Source: DASRFS01 sp035260725
GTDB taxonomy: Bacteria > Patescibacteriota > Microgenomatia > Levybacterales > UBA12049
Length of the DNA stretch: 30,731 nucleotides
Direction of reading: 5' to 3'
NCBI GenBank assembly: GCA_035260725.1
Contig: DATFUR010000031.1
Coordinates: forward strand, 1 to 30,731
Below, piece by piece: positions 1 to 5,857 of the stretch. The notes beneath the pieces are model-generated. The model was not told where the DNA came from, ran no database searches, and saw nothing but the letters and a program-made list of their open reading frames with translations. Both the position numbers and the translations under genes were made by a program. Numbering within the stretch: the stretch's first letter is position 1; each line of letters starts with the position of its first letter.

Positions 1-20
1 ATGTATGTGTAAACTGACTG

Positions 21-50
21 TATTATCAATCTAATCGCGAAAGGGGGTGA
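21..50 (+). promoter_or_regulatory. Promoter -10 and strong Shine-Dalgarno of the first gene
   Basis: A TATTAT hexamer (21-26) is followed by AAGGGGGTGA at 41-50, a near-perfect Shine-Dalgarno match seven bases before the ATG at 58. It decides the start of the MscS-like gene. It is the only strong Shine-Dalgarno sequence I found before any gene here. No clear -35 is visible so close to the window edge. Confidence 0.7.
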
Positions 51-57
51 ATAATAA

Positions 58-720
58 ATGCCTACTAATTATAGTGATACTTTGATAGCCTCCCTCAACA
101 ATGCTCTTCTTGCTATTACCCTATTTGTACCCAAATTTTTAGCCGGACTCGTTATCTTATTGATCGGTATTGTAATAGCATCAATTCTTAAAAGAGTTGT
201 TGTAGAGGTCTTTAAGACTTTAAAGATCGAGGCTTTCTTGAAAAAATACGGAGTTCCCGAAATGAGAGAAGAATTTACATGGACAAACATTTTATCGGAA
301 ATCGTAAGATGGTTTGTAATTGTAATTTTTCTTATTCCGACAGCGGAAATTTGGGGACTTTCCAGAATCACCGGCGTATTGAATGACTTTTTACTTTACT
401 TGCCAAACGTTTTTGTAGCGGCAGTAATTGCGCTGGTTGGTTTTGTATTTGCAAGATTAACTCACGACGTTATTTTGGTTTCAGCAAAAGGAGTCGATAC
501 GGCAACAGCATCCACAATCGCATCGGTTGCAAGATGGTCTGTTAATGTGTTCGTACTTTTGGCCGTGCTTTCGCAGCTTGGCGTTGCAACAGATCTTATT
601 AGAATTCTCTTTACGGGATTTGTAGCAATGTTGGCAGTAGCCGGTGGAATTGCATTTGGTCTTGGTGGCCAAGGTGCAGCCAAAGAGGTCGTTGAAGGGG
701 TTAAAAGGAGATTAAAATAA
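58..720 (+). CDS. MscS-like membrane protein, pore-helix form without the cytoplasmic domain
   Basis: A 220-residue integral membrane protein with about five hydrophobic segments (roughly residues 23-45, 82-105, 113-136, 158-178 and 182-210). The last helix ends in GGIAFGLGGQGAAKE, which resembles the glycine/alanine-rich pore helix of MscS-type small-conductance mechanosensitive channels. The protein stops about ten residues later, so the beta domain and C-terminal vestibule of classical MscS are absent. By analogy it would sit in the cytoplasmic membrane and could form or regulate an osmotic release pore, but channel activity is inference. The start is fixed by a strong Shine-Dalgarno sequence at 41-50. 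It looks monocistronic, with tRNA-Glu downstream under its own promoter. The alternative label is a conserved TM-helix repeat protein of unknown function. Confidence 0.8.
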   Translation: MPTNYSDTLIASLNNALLAITLFVPKFLAGLVILLIGIVIASILKRVVVEVFKTLKIEAFLKKYGVPEMREEFTWTNILSEIVRWFVIVIFLIPTAEIWGLSRITGVLNDFLLYLPNVFVAAVIALVGFVFARLTHDVILVSAKGVDTATASTIASVARWSVNVFVLLAVLSQLGVATDLIRILFTGFVAMLAVAGGIAFGLGGQGAAKEVVEGVKRRLK

Positions 721-722
721 GA

Positions 723-751
723 TTGCCTTAAGAGGTGATTTTAGATATAAT
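723..751 (+). promoter_or_regulatory. Promoter of tRNA-Glu
   Basis: TTGCCT (723-728) and TATAAT (746-751) are 17 bases apart, giving a predicted transcription start near 758 and a leader of about 42 bases before the tRNA. The leader holds a GC-rich hairpin (767-799). Confidence 0.6.
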
Positions 752-766
752 CTTCCCTAAGACACA

Positions 767-799
767 GCTCGCCCGCTTACGCGCGTAGCGATGTCGAGC
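767..799 (+). other. GC-rich hairpin in the tRNA-Glu leader
   Basis: GCTCG (767-771) pairs with CGAGC (795-799). An inner stem pairs CGCT (774-777) with AGCG (787-790) and AC (779-780) with GT (785-786). The centre contains the perfect palindrome TACGCGCGTA (778-787). Its base composition is very unlike the AT-rich surroundings. It lies directly against the tRNA 5' end, so it may be a processing signal, a transcript-stability element or a copy of a small repeat. Confidence 0.5.
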
Positions 800-800
800 G

Positions 801-872
801 GACCCCATCGTCTAGCGGTTAGGACAGTAGGTTTTCAGCCTGCTTACACCAGTTCGAATCTGGTTGGGGTCA
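801..872 (+). tRNA. tRNA-Glu (anticodon TTC)
   Basis: The acceptor stem GACCCCA (801-807) pairs with TGGGGTC (865-871). The anticodon stem GTAGG/CCTGC encloses loop TTTTCAG with TTC at 834-836. The T arm is ACCAG-TTCGAAT-CTGGT, fully paired. The discriminator is A at 872. The 3' CCA is not encoded (the genome reads CAA), so a CCA-adding enzyme would be needed. Confidence 0.93.
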
Positions 873-880
873 CAAATTTT

Positions 881-901
881 GTTCGAATCCCCTTGGCGGC
901 A
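881..901 (+). pseudogene. 3' remnant of a second tRNA (T loop to discriminator)
   Basis: The 21 bases read exactly like tRNA positions 53-73: G, TTCGAAT loop, CCCCT half T-stem, TGGCGGC 3' acceptor strand and an A discriminator. The bases before it (a run of T) cannot form the other half of the T-stem, and no matching GCCGCCA acceptor 5' strand lies upstream, so it is a truncated copy. It may be a leftover attachment site from an element that integrated into a tRNA 3' end, or a decayed tRNA of a former tandem pair. Confidence 0.6.
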
Positions 902-919
902 CTAGGAACTTTCTCCTTA

Positions 920-950
920 TTGAACTAACCTCTTGTAAAATCTATATAAT
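920..950 (+). promoter_or_regulatory. Promoter of topoisomerase IB gene
   Basis: A consensus TATAAT (945-950) lies six bases before the ATG at 957, so transcription should begin at or next to the start codon and give a leaderless mRNA. TTGAAC (920-925) is a possible -35 with a long 19-base spacer. Confidence 0.55.
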
Positions 951-956
951 AATAGT

Positions 957-2000
957 ATGGCCACGGAAGACATTCTAAAAGACGTTAATCTTCGTTTTGT
1001 TAGCGACAAGAAACCAGGCTTTACCCGCAAGGTCATTGGCAAAAAGTTTGTTTACTTCGACAAAGAAGGAAAAAGAATCACTGATCAAGCTACCATCGAT
1101 AGAATAAATAAACTAGTTATCCCTCCGGCCTACACAAATGTCTGGATTTGTCCCTCTACAAATGGTTATCTTCAGGCTGTAGGATATGACGACAGAAAAA
1201 GAAAACAATATAGATACCATCCCTTATGGATAAAAACAAGTCAGAAGGAAAAATTTACTCATATGAAACACTTTGCCCAGGACCTTCCTAAAATCCGCTC
1301 AAAAGTAAAATACGATATGGAAAAACCGGGAATGCCGAAAGAAAAAGTTGTTGCGACCGTTGTTTGGCTCTTGGCGAATACTTTAATTAGAGTAGGAAAC
1401 GAAGAATACGAAGAAGAAAATGATTCATATGGACTGACAACCCTAAAAGGCAGGCATGCAAGGGTTAATACGACCGACAAGATTATTTTTAGGTTTAAAG
1501 GAAAAAGCGGAATTTACCACAAAATTAGCGTAAAAAATAAAAGAGTAGCCAGGATTATTAGAAGATGCAAAGAGATTCCGGGTCAGGATTTGTTTGAATA
1601 TCTTGACGACAAAGGGGAAATTCAAAGTGTCGATTCTTATGACGTTAACGAATATCTAAAAGAAATAACGGGCGAGGAAATAACAGCCAAGGACTTTAGG
1701 ACTTGGGGAGGAACGGTCTTGGCGGCTGCCACATTCGACAAGCTTGGAATAAGCAAAGAAGAAAATGTTATTAAACAAAACGTAGTCGATACATTCAAAG
1801 AAGTAGCTCTTTTTTTAGGCAACCGACCCGCAACGGTAAGAAAATATTATGTTCATCCCGCAATAATAGAGGCGTACTCAAAAGGCTATGTAACCTCGAA
1901 TATCGAAAAGCTCTCAAAACGCAAGTTTGAAAGTATCGAGGGTTTATATGTGCAGGAAAATAGCGTTTTGGCTCTACTATCCTACATGTCAAATCGCTGA
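957..2000 (+). CDS. DNA topoisomerase IB (poxvirus/bacterial type)
   Basis: A 347-residue type IB topoisomerase, which relaxes supercoils by cutting one strand through a 3'-phosphotyrosine. The family's catalytic set is visible: R145 in LIRVGNEEY, K183 in FKGKSG, R248 in DFRTWGGT and the nucleophile Y298 in RKYYVHP. The position occupied by histidine in vaccinia enzyme appears to be an asparagine (GNRPATVRKYY), as in other bacterial members. Both the N-terminal domain (about 1-90) and the catalytic domain are present at normal bacterial length. No Shine-Dalgarno precedes the ATG; a -10 box six bases upstream suggests leaderless translation. The last 12 bases overlap the convergent obg gene. 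Confidence 0.95.
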   Translation: MATEDILKDVNLRFVSDKKPGFTRKVIGKKFVYFDKEGKRITDQATIDRINKLVIPPAYTNVWICPSTNGYLQAVGYDDRKRKQYRYHPLWIKTSQKEKFTHMKHFAQDLPKIRSKVKYDMEKPGMPKEKVVATVVWLLANTLIRVGNEEYEEENDSYGLTTLKGRHARVNTTDKIIFRFKGKSGIYHKISVKNKRVARIIRRCKEIPGQDLFEYLDDKGEIQSVDSYDVNEYLKEITGEEITAKDFRTWGGTVLAAATFDKLGISKEENVIKQNVVDTFKEVALFLGNRPATVRKYYVHPAIIEAYSKGYVTSNIEKLSKRKFESIEGLYVQENSVLALLSYMSNR

Positions 2001-2963
2001 CGTCTTTAATGAGTTTTTGACCCTTTTCTTTAAGGCGTCTATACTTTCCGGATTATAAAGGGAATAAGTAAGAACTTCTTTTTTCATCTTTTTAAAAACT
2101 GCAATAATTTCTTTCAGTTTTTTTTCATCTATCAAGTCAATTTTTGTTATCAGAATAACCTCCGGCTTTTCTAAGAGCTTTGGGTTGAATTTTTTAAATT
2201 CATTTTTGACAATCGTATATGTTTTTTTAGGATTTTCTACTGTTGCATCTATTGTGTGAATTAACATTTCGGTTTTTTCGATATGTCTTAAAAATCCAAT
2301 TCCAAGTCCTTTTCCGATGGATGCTCCCTCTATTAGTCCCGGAATGTCGGCAATCGCATAATCTTCGAGCATTCCTATGTTGGGCTCCAAGGTTGTGAAA
2401 GGATAATTCCCAATTTTAGGAGTAGCGTTGGTCAAAACTGCAAGCAGACTACTTTTGCCTGAATTAGGAAGTCCGATAAGTCCAACTTGGGCAATGAGTC
2501 TAAGTTCCAAAAATAATTCTTTCCTCTCCCCTACCGTTCCTTTTTCTGCAACTCTGGGGGACTGGTTTGTTGCCGACTTGAATTCCATATTGCCCCTTCC
2601 ACCTTTTCCGCCCTTGGCTATAAGAAGAGAATCGGTAATATTTACTATTTCGTAAGAAGTATGACTCTCTAAATCTGTGATTCTTGTGCCAAGAGGGACG
2701 AAAATTGTCTCGTCGGGAGCATTTTTCCCGTATAAATTTTTACGCCTTCCCGAAACTCCGTCTTCCGCCGTTATTTTTTTCTGGTATCGGAATTGGCTAA
2801 GGTCGGCAATATTATTTGAGCCTTGAATATATATACTTCCGCCATTGCCTCCGTTGCCTCCATCCGGTCCTCCTTTAAAATTTCTGGCATTGCTTAAAAA
2901 AGTTGCGGCTCCGTTTCCGCCATTGCCGGCTTTAACCAAAAGATTAACATTATCAACTAACAT
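1989..2963 (-). CDS. obg: GTPase Obg/CgtA
   Basis: A 324-residue Obg-family GTPase, a ribosome-associated assembly and stress factor. The glycine-rich Obg fold spans about residues 1-158 (GNGGNGAATF, GGPDGGNGGNGG). The G domain follows: G1 GLPNSGKSS at 164-172, YPFTT switch at 187-191, G3 DIPG at 206-209 and G4 TKID at 273-276. There is no C-terminal OCT domain, which is optional in the family. The usual G4 asparagine is threonine, and the G5 region reads YSLYN instead of a canonical SA motif; both are mild departures. TACAAT lies six bases before the ATG, so it can be transcribed separately from the zinc-finger gene 18 bases upstream. Confidence 0.95.
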   Translation of the reverse strand: MLVDNVNLLVKAGNGGNGAATFLSNARNFKGGPDGGNGGNGGSIYIQGSNNIADLSQFRYQKKITAEDGVSGRRKNLYGKNAPDETIFVPLGTRITDLESHTSYEIVNITDSLLIAKGGKGGRGNMEFKSATNQSPRVAEKGTVGERKELFLELRLIAQVGLIGLPNSGKSSLLAVLTNATPKIGNYPFTTLEPNIGMLEDYAIADIPGLIEGASIGKGLGIGFLRHIEKTEMLIHTIDATVENPKKTYTIVKNEFKKFNPKLLEKPEVILITKIDLIDEKKLKEIIAVFKKMKKEVLTYSLYNPESIDALKKRVKNSLKTSAI

Positions 2964-2969
2964 GGTGTT

Positions 2970-2978
2970 ATTGTAGCA
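2970..2978 (-). promoter_or_regulatory. Extended -10 promoter of obg
   Basis: On the minus strand TGC-TACAAT (-10 hexamer at 2975-2970) lies six bases before the obg ATG (2963), between the zinc-finger gene stop and obg. This implies a leaderless obg transcript. Confidence 0.5.
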
Positions 2979-2981
2979 TTA

Positions 2982-3518
2982 TTACCCTTGAGGCTCTGGG
3001 GGCAAGAATTCTTCTCCACCACTGTCTTCGGTTTGCTTGCTGTAGTCTGCCTTGAGCCATTCTATGTACGTGCAACCCGTTGCCTGGCGCTTTGCGCTAT
3101 CCCAACCTGCTGTCGAGCATTTTTTCATCCTTTTCCCCGCATTTGTAGTAAAAAGAACAAGCGGCTTGCCACATTGAGGGCACTCTTCATCGGTTTTTTC
3201 CGTTGTACCATTAATCCATTCTACATAATCGCATCCTATTGCCTTTTTGGCTTCCTTGTCCCAACTTCCAGCGGAGCATTTTTTCATTTTCTTTCCAAAT
3301 CGCGTGAATTGCAAAACAAGGGCCGATCCGCATTTTGGGCACTTTTCATCTAGAGTTTGAGGTGCTGTTTCTATCCATTTTACATAGTCACAGCCTTCAT
3401 TTTGCCTTGTTTCTCTGTTCCAGCTCCCTTTAGAACAACGTTGCAATTTCCGCCCCGTTGCGGTTTCGGTTATTGGACTTAACGGTGAACCACATTTTGG
3501 ACATACTTCTTCTGCCAT
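2982..3518 (-). CDS. Protein of three tandem topoisomerase-type C4 zinc fingers
   Basis: A 178-residue protein made almost wholly of three repeats of about 53 residues, each with four cysteines: C6/C9/C28/C43, C60/C63/C81/C96 and C113/C116/C134/C149. Each repeat opens with CPxCG, has a basic KxxKC or KLQRC centre and closes with GCxYxxW. This is like the C4 zinc ribbons at the C-terminus of topoisomerase I, but here free-standing and with a longer gap (14 residues) between the third and fourth cysteines. The tail (about 160-178) is acidic and proline-rich. A single-stranded DNA or RNA-binding role is likely by analogy; the partner is unknown. It sits upstream of obg on the same strand and opposite a topoisomerase IB gene that lacks zinc fingers. 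Confidence 0.85.
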   Translation of the reverse strand: MAEEVCPKCGSPLSPITETATGRKLQRCSKGSWNRETRQNEGCDYVKWIETAPQTLDEKCPKCGSALVLQFTRFGKKMKKCSAGSWDKEAKKAIGCDYVEWINGTTEKTDEECPQCGKPLVLFTTNAGKRMKKCSTAGWDSAKRQATGCTYIEWLKADYSKQTEDSGGEEFLPPEPQG

Positions 3519-3570
3519 AAAAACAAGAATATCATTATTCAGGGATAAATTGAAAGAAGTAAATTTTTAG

Positions 3571-3918
3571 CTAGTCTTTCGAGTCAATAGCAAGGGCAAT
3601 TGAAGAGAAGAAGATTGCTAAGTCACGAAAAGTTATGTCGATTGCTCTAAAATTCGTTACAATAATCCCCAAAAGAGTTGCTGCCGACAATAACCCCGCA
3701 TAGAAACCTTTTTTACCGGATAAAATCCAAAGAGAAAGTGCTACTTCGTAGAAAGAAAAGGCCAGTAAGAGTTGCTTTGCTGGAAAAAGATTTTTTAAAT
3801 ATTGCGGTAAATATCCTATCCAATTATCGGGATTTAAGGTTGCGGAGACTGCGGCGTACAGAAAAACGCTTGCAATGCTTATTCTAAGAAGTAAATTGAC
3901 TAAGTTTCTTTTGTCCAT
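3571..3918 (-). CDS. Small DoxX-like membrane protein
   Basis: A 115-residue protein with four predicted membrane helices (about residues 6-26, 46-66, 71-89 and 93-110). The opening LLLRISIASVFLYAAVSA and length fit the DoxX/DoxD-like family, whose members sit in the cytoplasmic membrane and are sometimes linked to redox partners. No catalytic residues can be pointed to, so function is not assigned. The ATG at 3918 follows a weak TAACAT hexamer (3930-3925 on the minus strand). It is between the zinc-finger gene and the DUF6496 gene, all on the minus strand. Confidence 0.65.
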   Translation of the reverse strand: MDKRNLVNLLLRISIASVFLYAAVSATLNPDNWIGYLPQYLKNLFPAKQLLLAFSFYEVALSLWILSGKKGFYAGLLSAATLLGIIVTNFRAIDITFRDLAIFFSSIALAIDSKD

Positions 3919-3953
3919 AAGACTATGTTAGAAAACTCTAAAGATTTAATCAA

Positions 3954-4127
3954 TCACCTTTTTCTGGGGACTTTTTTACCTTTTGCTCGGGCTTCCGACA
4001 ATCCGATTGCAATAGCTTGTTTTTTATTTTTTACTTTTCCACCGCGTCCGCTCTTAAGTTTGCCTCTTTTATACTTATGCATTGTTTTTTCTACGTCTTT
4101 TCCTGCAGATCTACTGTATTTTGGCAT
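3954..4127 (-). CDS. DUF6496-type small basic protein
   Basis: A 57-residue, strongly basic protein that starts MPKYSRSAGKDVEKTMHKYK and continues RGKLKSGRGGK, then KQAIAIGLSEARAKGKKVP. This matches the pattern of the DUF6496 family (short proteins with MHxxKxGKLKSG and QAIAIxLSEARKKG). The composition suggests nucleic-acid binding; no function is established from the sequence. An open frame on the opposite strand (3925-4161) covers the same bases, but its translation has no family character, so the minus-strand reading is the real gene. It lies 35 bases upstream of the DoxX-like gene. No clear Shine-Dalgarno is visible. Confidence 0.82.
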   Translation of the reverse strand: MPKYSRSAGKDVEKTMHKYKRGKLKSGRGGKVKNKKQAIAIGLSEARAKGKKVPRKR

Positions 4128-4253
4128 AGGTTACAGCGTGGCAAAAAAAGTTAAGTATTAGATCAAAATGGGGTTAAAATATGGAAAGAATTATCATATT
4201 AATTCAAAAAAGAGAACTTTTTATTTGCAAGAATTGGGTATATAATAATTTAT
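4128..4253. other. Divergent intergenic region between DUF6496 and DUF1003 genes
   Basis: This 126-base spacer holds the DUF1003 promoter at its right end (TATAAT, 4241-4246) and a small inverted repeat GAATTA/TAATTC (4188-4193 and 4200-4205) with a six-base loop. No further gene is visible. Confidence 0.4.
4241..4246 (+). promoter_or_regulatory. -10 box of DUF1003 gene
   Basis: TATAAT lies seven bases before the ATG at 4254, consistent with a leaderless transcript. No well-spaced -35 hexamer is visible. Confidence 0.45.
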
Positions 4254-4700
4254 ATGGCAATAACGCATATCCCGCACCCCTGGATTAGCGAGAGAAAAAA
4301 AAGCGGCGTTCATTTGACAAGACACGAGAATCTCGGCCTTAACGGCCGCTTGGCTGTCCTTATTACGAATAAATTTGGATCCATGGGGACTTTCTATTTA
4401 CTGGTTATATGGATGTTTGGTTGGATGACTCTTGCCACCTTGGGAATTGGAATATTACGAAAAGATCCGTACCCATTCACTTTTCTACTTTTTTTAAGTA
4501 ATCTGGTCCAACTATTTGCGCTTCCAATACTGGCAGTTGGCCAGCAGGTTTTAAGCCGGGCTTCCGACAAGCAAGCAGAGCAAACTTTCAAAGATGCCGA
4601 AACAATTCTAGAACTTCAAGACGAAGTCCACAAATTAATTATGATTAACAATCAGCTTACGGAAGAAATTCACAAAATTATTGTCAAGAATAAGAGTTAA
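4254..4700 (+). CDS. DUF1003 family membrane protein
   Basis: A 148-residue protein with two membrane helices (about residues 43-66 and 75-98) separated by the DPYPF motif, preceded by a GSMGTF segment and followed by a hydrophilic C-terminal coiled-coil-like stretch (about 100-148). This is the DUF1003 arrangement (helix, F/KDPYPF, helix, then a Q-rich turn, here GQQVLSRASDKQAE). The biochemical role of the family is unknown. The final four bases overlap the convergent mannosyltransferase gene. The start follows a -10 box by seven bases. Confidence 0.85.
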   Translation: MAITHIPHPWISERKKSGVHLTRHENLGLNGRLAVLITNKFGSMGTFYLLVIWMFGWMTLATLGIGILRKDPYPFTFLLFLSNLVQLFALPILAVGQQVLSRASDKQAEQTFKDAETILELQDEVHKLIMINNQLTEEIHKIIVKNKS

Positions 4701-5836
4701 GCCACGTAATACCCCTTTGAAAACAACATCAATAGGACAAATAGAAGAATTATTCCGATTGCACAATAAATAATTTTTATCCACTTATTTTTTAGCAGCG
4801 CTAATGTTATAAAAACAGGAAAAAGGACCAATGAATATCTTGGAAGCCCGCTAAATGTGCCCGACGAAACAGGAATTAAAAAAGCCAAAATAGCAAATAT
4901 TAAATACGAAGTTCTGACTTTTTTTCTCCAAGCAATGTAAAGCATTATTGAAACAAAAATAAATGTAGATAATTCAAGAAGTGCTATCCACCACTCAAAA
5001 CTTATGGAAAGTGTCGTAAGAATTTTAAAGTAGCGAAAAATTGTCTGCGGAAACAAAATTATATGGTCGACGGATCTCCCATTATAAAGTTTTCCCTGTG
5101 CTTCTATAAAATGCAATGGATTTCCCCACTGTGTATAGTTAAACCAAGCATAATATAAAATTCCCAAGGGAGTTAGAATAAGCGGAATCATTTTTTTAGA
5201 GAAGAATGTTTTGTTCTGAAGGTAAAATTCGAAAATCAGAGCCGGAATAATTGCAATACCAACTAATCTTGTTGCCGTAAGAAGCATCGCAAAAATCGCC
5301 GACAAAATCCACTTTTTTTTGCGCGCAAAATAAAAAGACACAAGTGTTAGAAACAAAAACAAACTTTCCGAATAAAGGGTTGCGAGAAAAAAAGAGGTTG
5401 AGAATAAAAGTAAAAATAAAACACTTTGAAAGGGAATATCCTTTTTATAATCGAGGGATAGCAACTTAAACATTACAATCAAGCTACCAGCGGTAAAAAG
5501 CAGAACCAAAACCGTTGCGACAAGATACTGAAACGGATTAAAAGAACCGCTAACTCCGAGAATTGAGGTTGTAGTATTAATAATTTTTGGAAATAACGGA
5601 AAAAATCCCGCATTGTCCGTGGTATAGCCGCTTCCTGCGATAGTCAAATAATAAACTGCGTCAAAGTTAGCCCAGGGATACAGTAAAAAATTTGCTATTG
5701 GATTATGAAGACCTATGTAATGCAAAGGTGTAGTGTAATCAAAACCTTGTCTTATTTTTAAAAAACTTTGAGAAAAAGCAACCGGAAGAAACAAGAAAAT
5801 TCTCCAAGAAATAAATAAATACAAAACCTTCTTCAT
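4697..5836 (-). CDS. PIG-V-like integral membrane mannosyltransferase
   Basis: A 379-residue polytopic membrane protein with around eight or more hydrophobic segments. The N-terminal loop has WANFDAVYYLTIAGSGY (55-71) and GFFPLFP (77-83), which fit the PIG-V/GPI-mannosyltransferase-II-like family pattern of W..WDa.hY..Ia..GY and FFPLYP; the Asp at 59 is the likely catalytic residue. Relatives use a lipid-linked sugar donor and act on the outer face of the membrane. A role in decorating a surface glycan or glycolipid is inference. It is divergent from a secreted glycosidase-like gene and the two share overlapping -10 boxes. The ATG at 5836 lies six bases after TATAAT, so the mRNA may be leaderless. 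Confidence 0.82.
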   Translation of the reverse strand: MKKVLYLFISWRIFLFLPVAFSQSFLKIRQGFDYTTPLHYIGLHNPIANFLLYPWANFDAVYYLTIAGSGYTTDNAGFFPLFPKIINTTTSILGVSGSFNPFQYLVATVLVLLFTAGSLIVMFKLLSLDYKKDIPFQSVLFLLLFSTSFFLATLYSESLFLFLTLVSFYFARKKKWILSAIFAMLLTATRLVGIAIIPALIFEFYLQNKTFFSKKMIPLILTPLGILYYAWFNYTQWGNPLHFIEAQGKLYNGRSVDHIILFPQTIFRYFKILTTLSISFEWWIALLELSTFIFVSIMLYIAWRKKVRTSYLIFAILAFLIPVSSGTFSGLPRYSLVLFPVFITLALLKNKWIKIIYCAIGIILLFVLLMLFSKGYYVA

Positions 5837-5850
5837 GGTATAATTATATA
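5836..5850. promoter_or_regulatory. Overlapping divergent -10 boxes
   Basis: The palindrome TATAATTATA (5839-5848) carries TATAAT on the plus strand (5839-5844, preceded by TGG) and TATAAT on the minus strand (5848-5843). The plus copy serves the glycosidase-like gene (ATG 5858), with TATATA at 5845-5850 as an alternative. The minus copy serves the mannosyltransferase gene (ATG 5836). RNA polymerase could not occupy both at once. Confidence 0.55.
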
Positions 5851-5857
5851 CCTCTTT

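Noticed and set aside
721..760. Intrinsic terminator after the MscS-like gene
   Set aside because: The CTTA/TAAG ends can pair but the interior has several mismatches and no T-run follows; the stretch is better read as the tRNA-Glu promoter.
2988..3353. 121-residue plus-strand frame
   Set aside because: It lies opposite the zinc-finger gene; cysteine codons and repeats of that gene create the open frame.
3925..4161. 78-residue plus-strand open frame
   Set aside because: It is the shadow of the minus-strand DUF6496 gene; its translation is phenylalanine/leucine-rich without family features.
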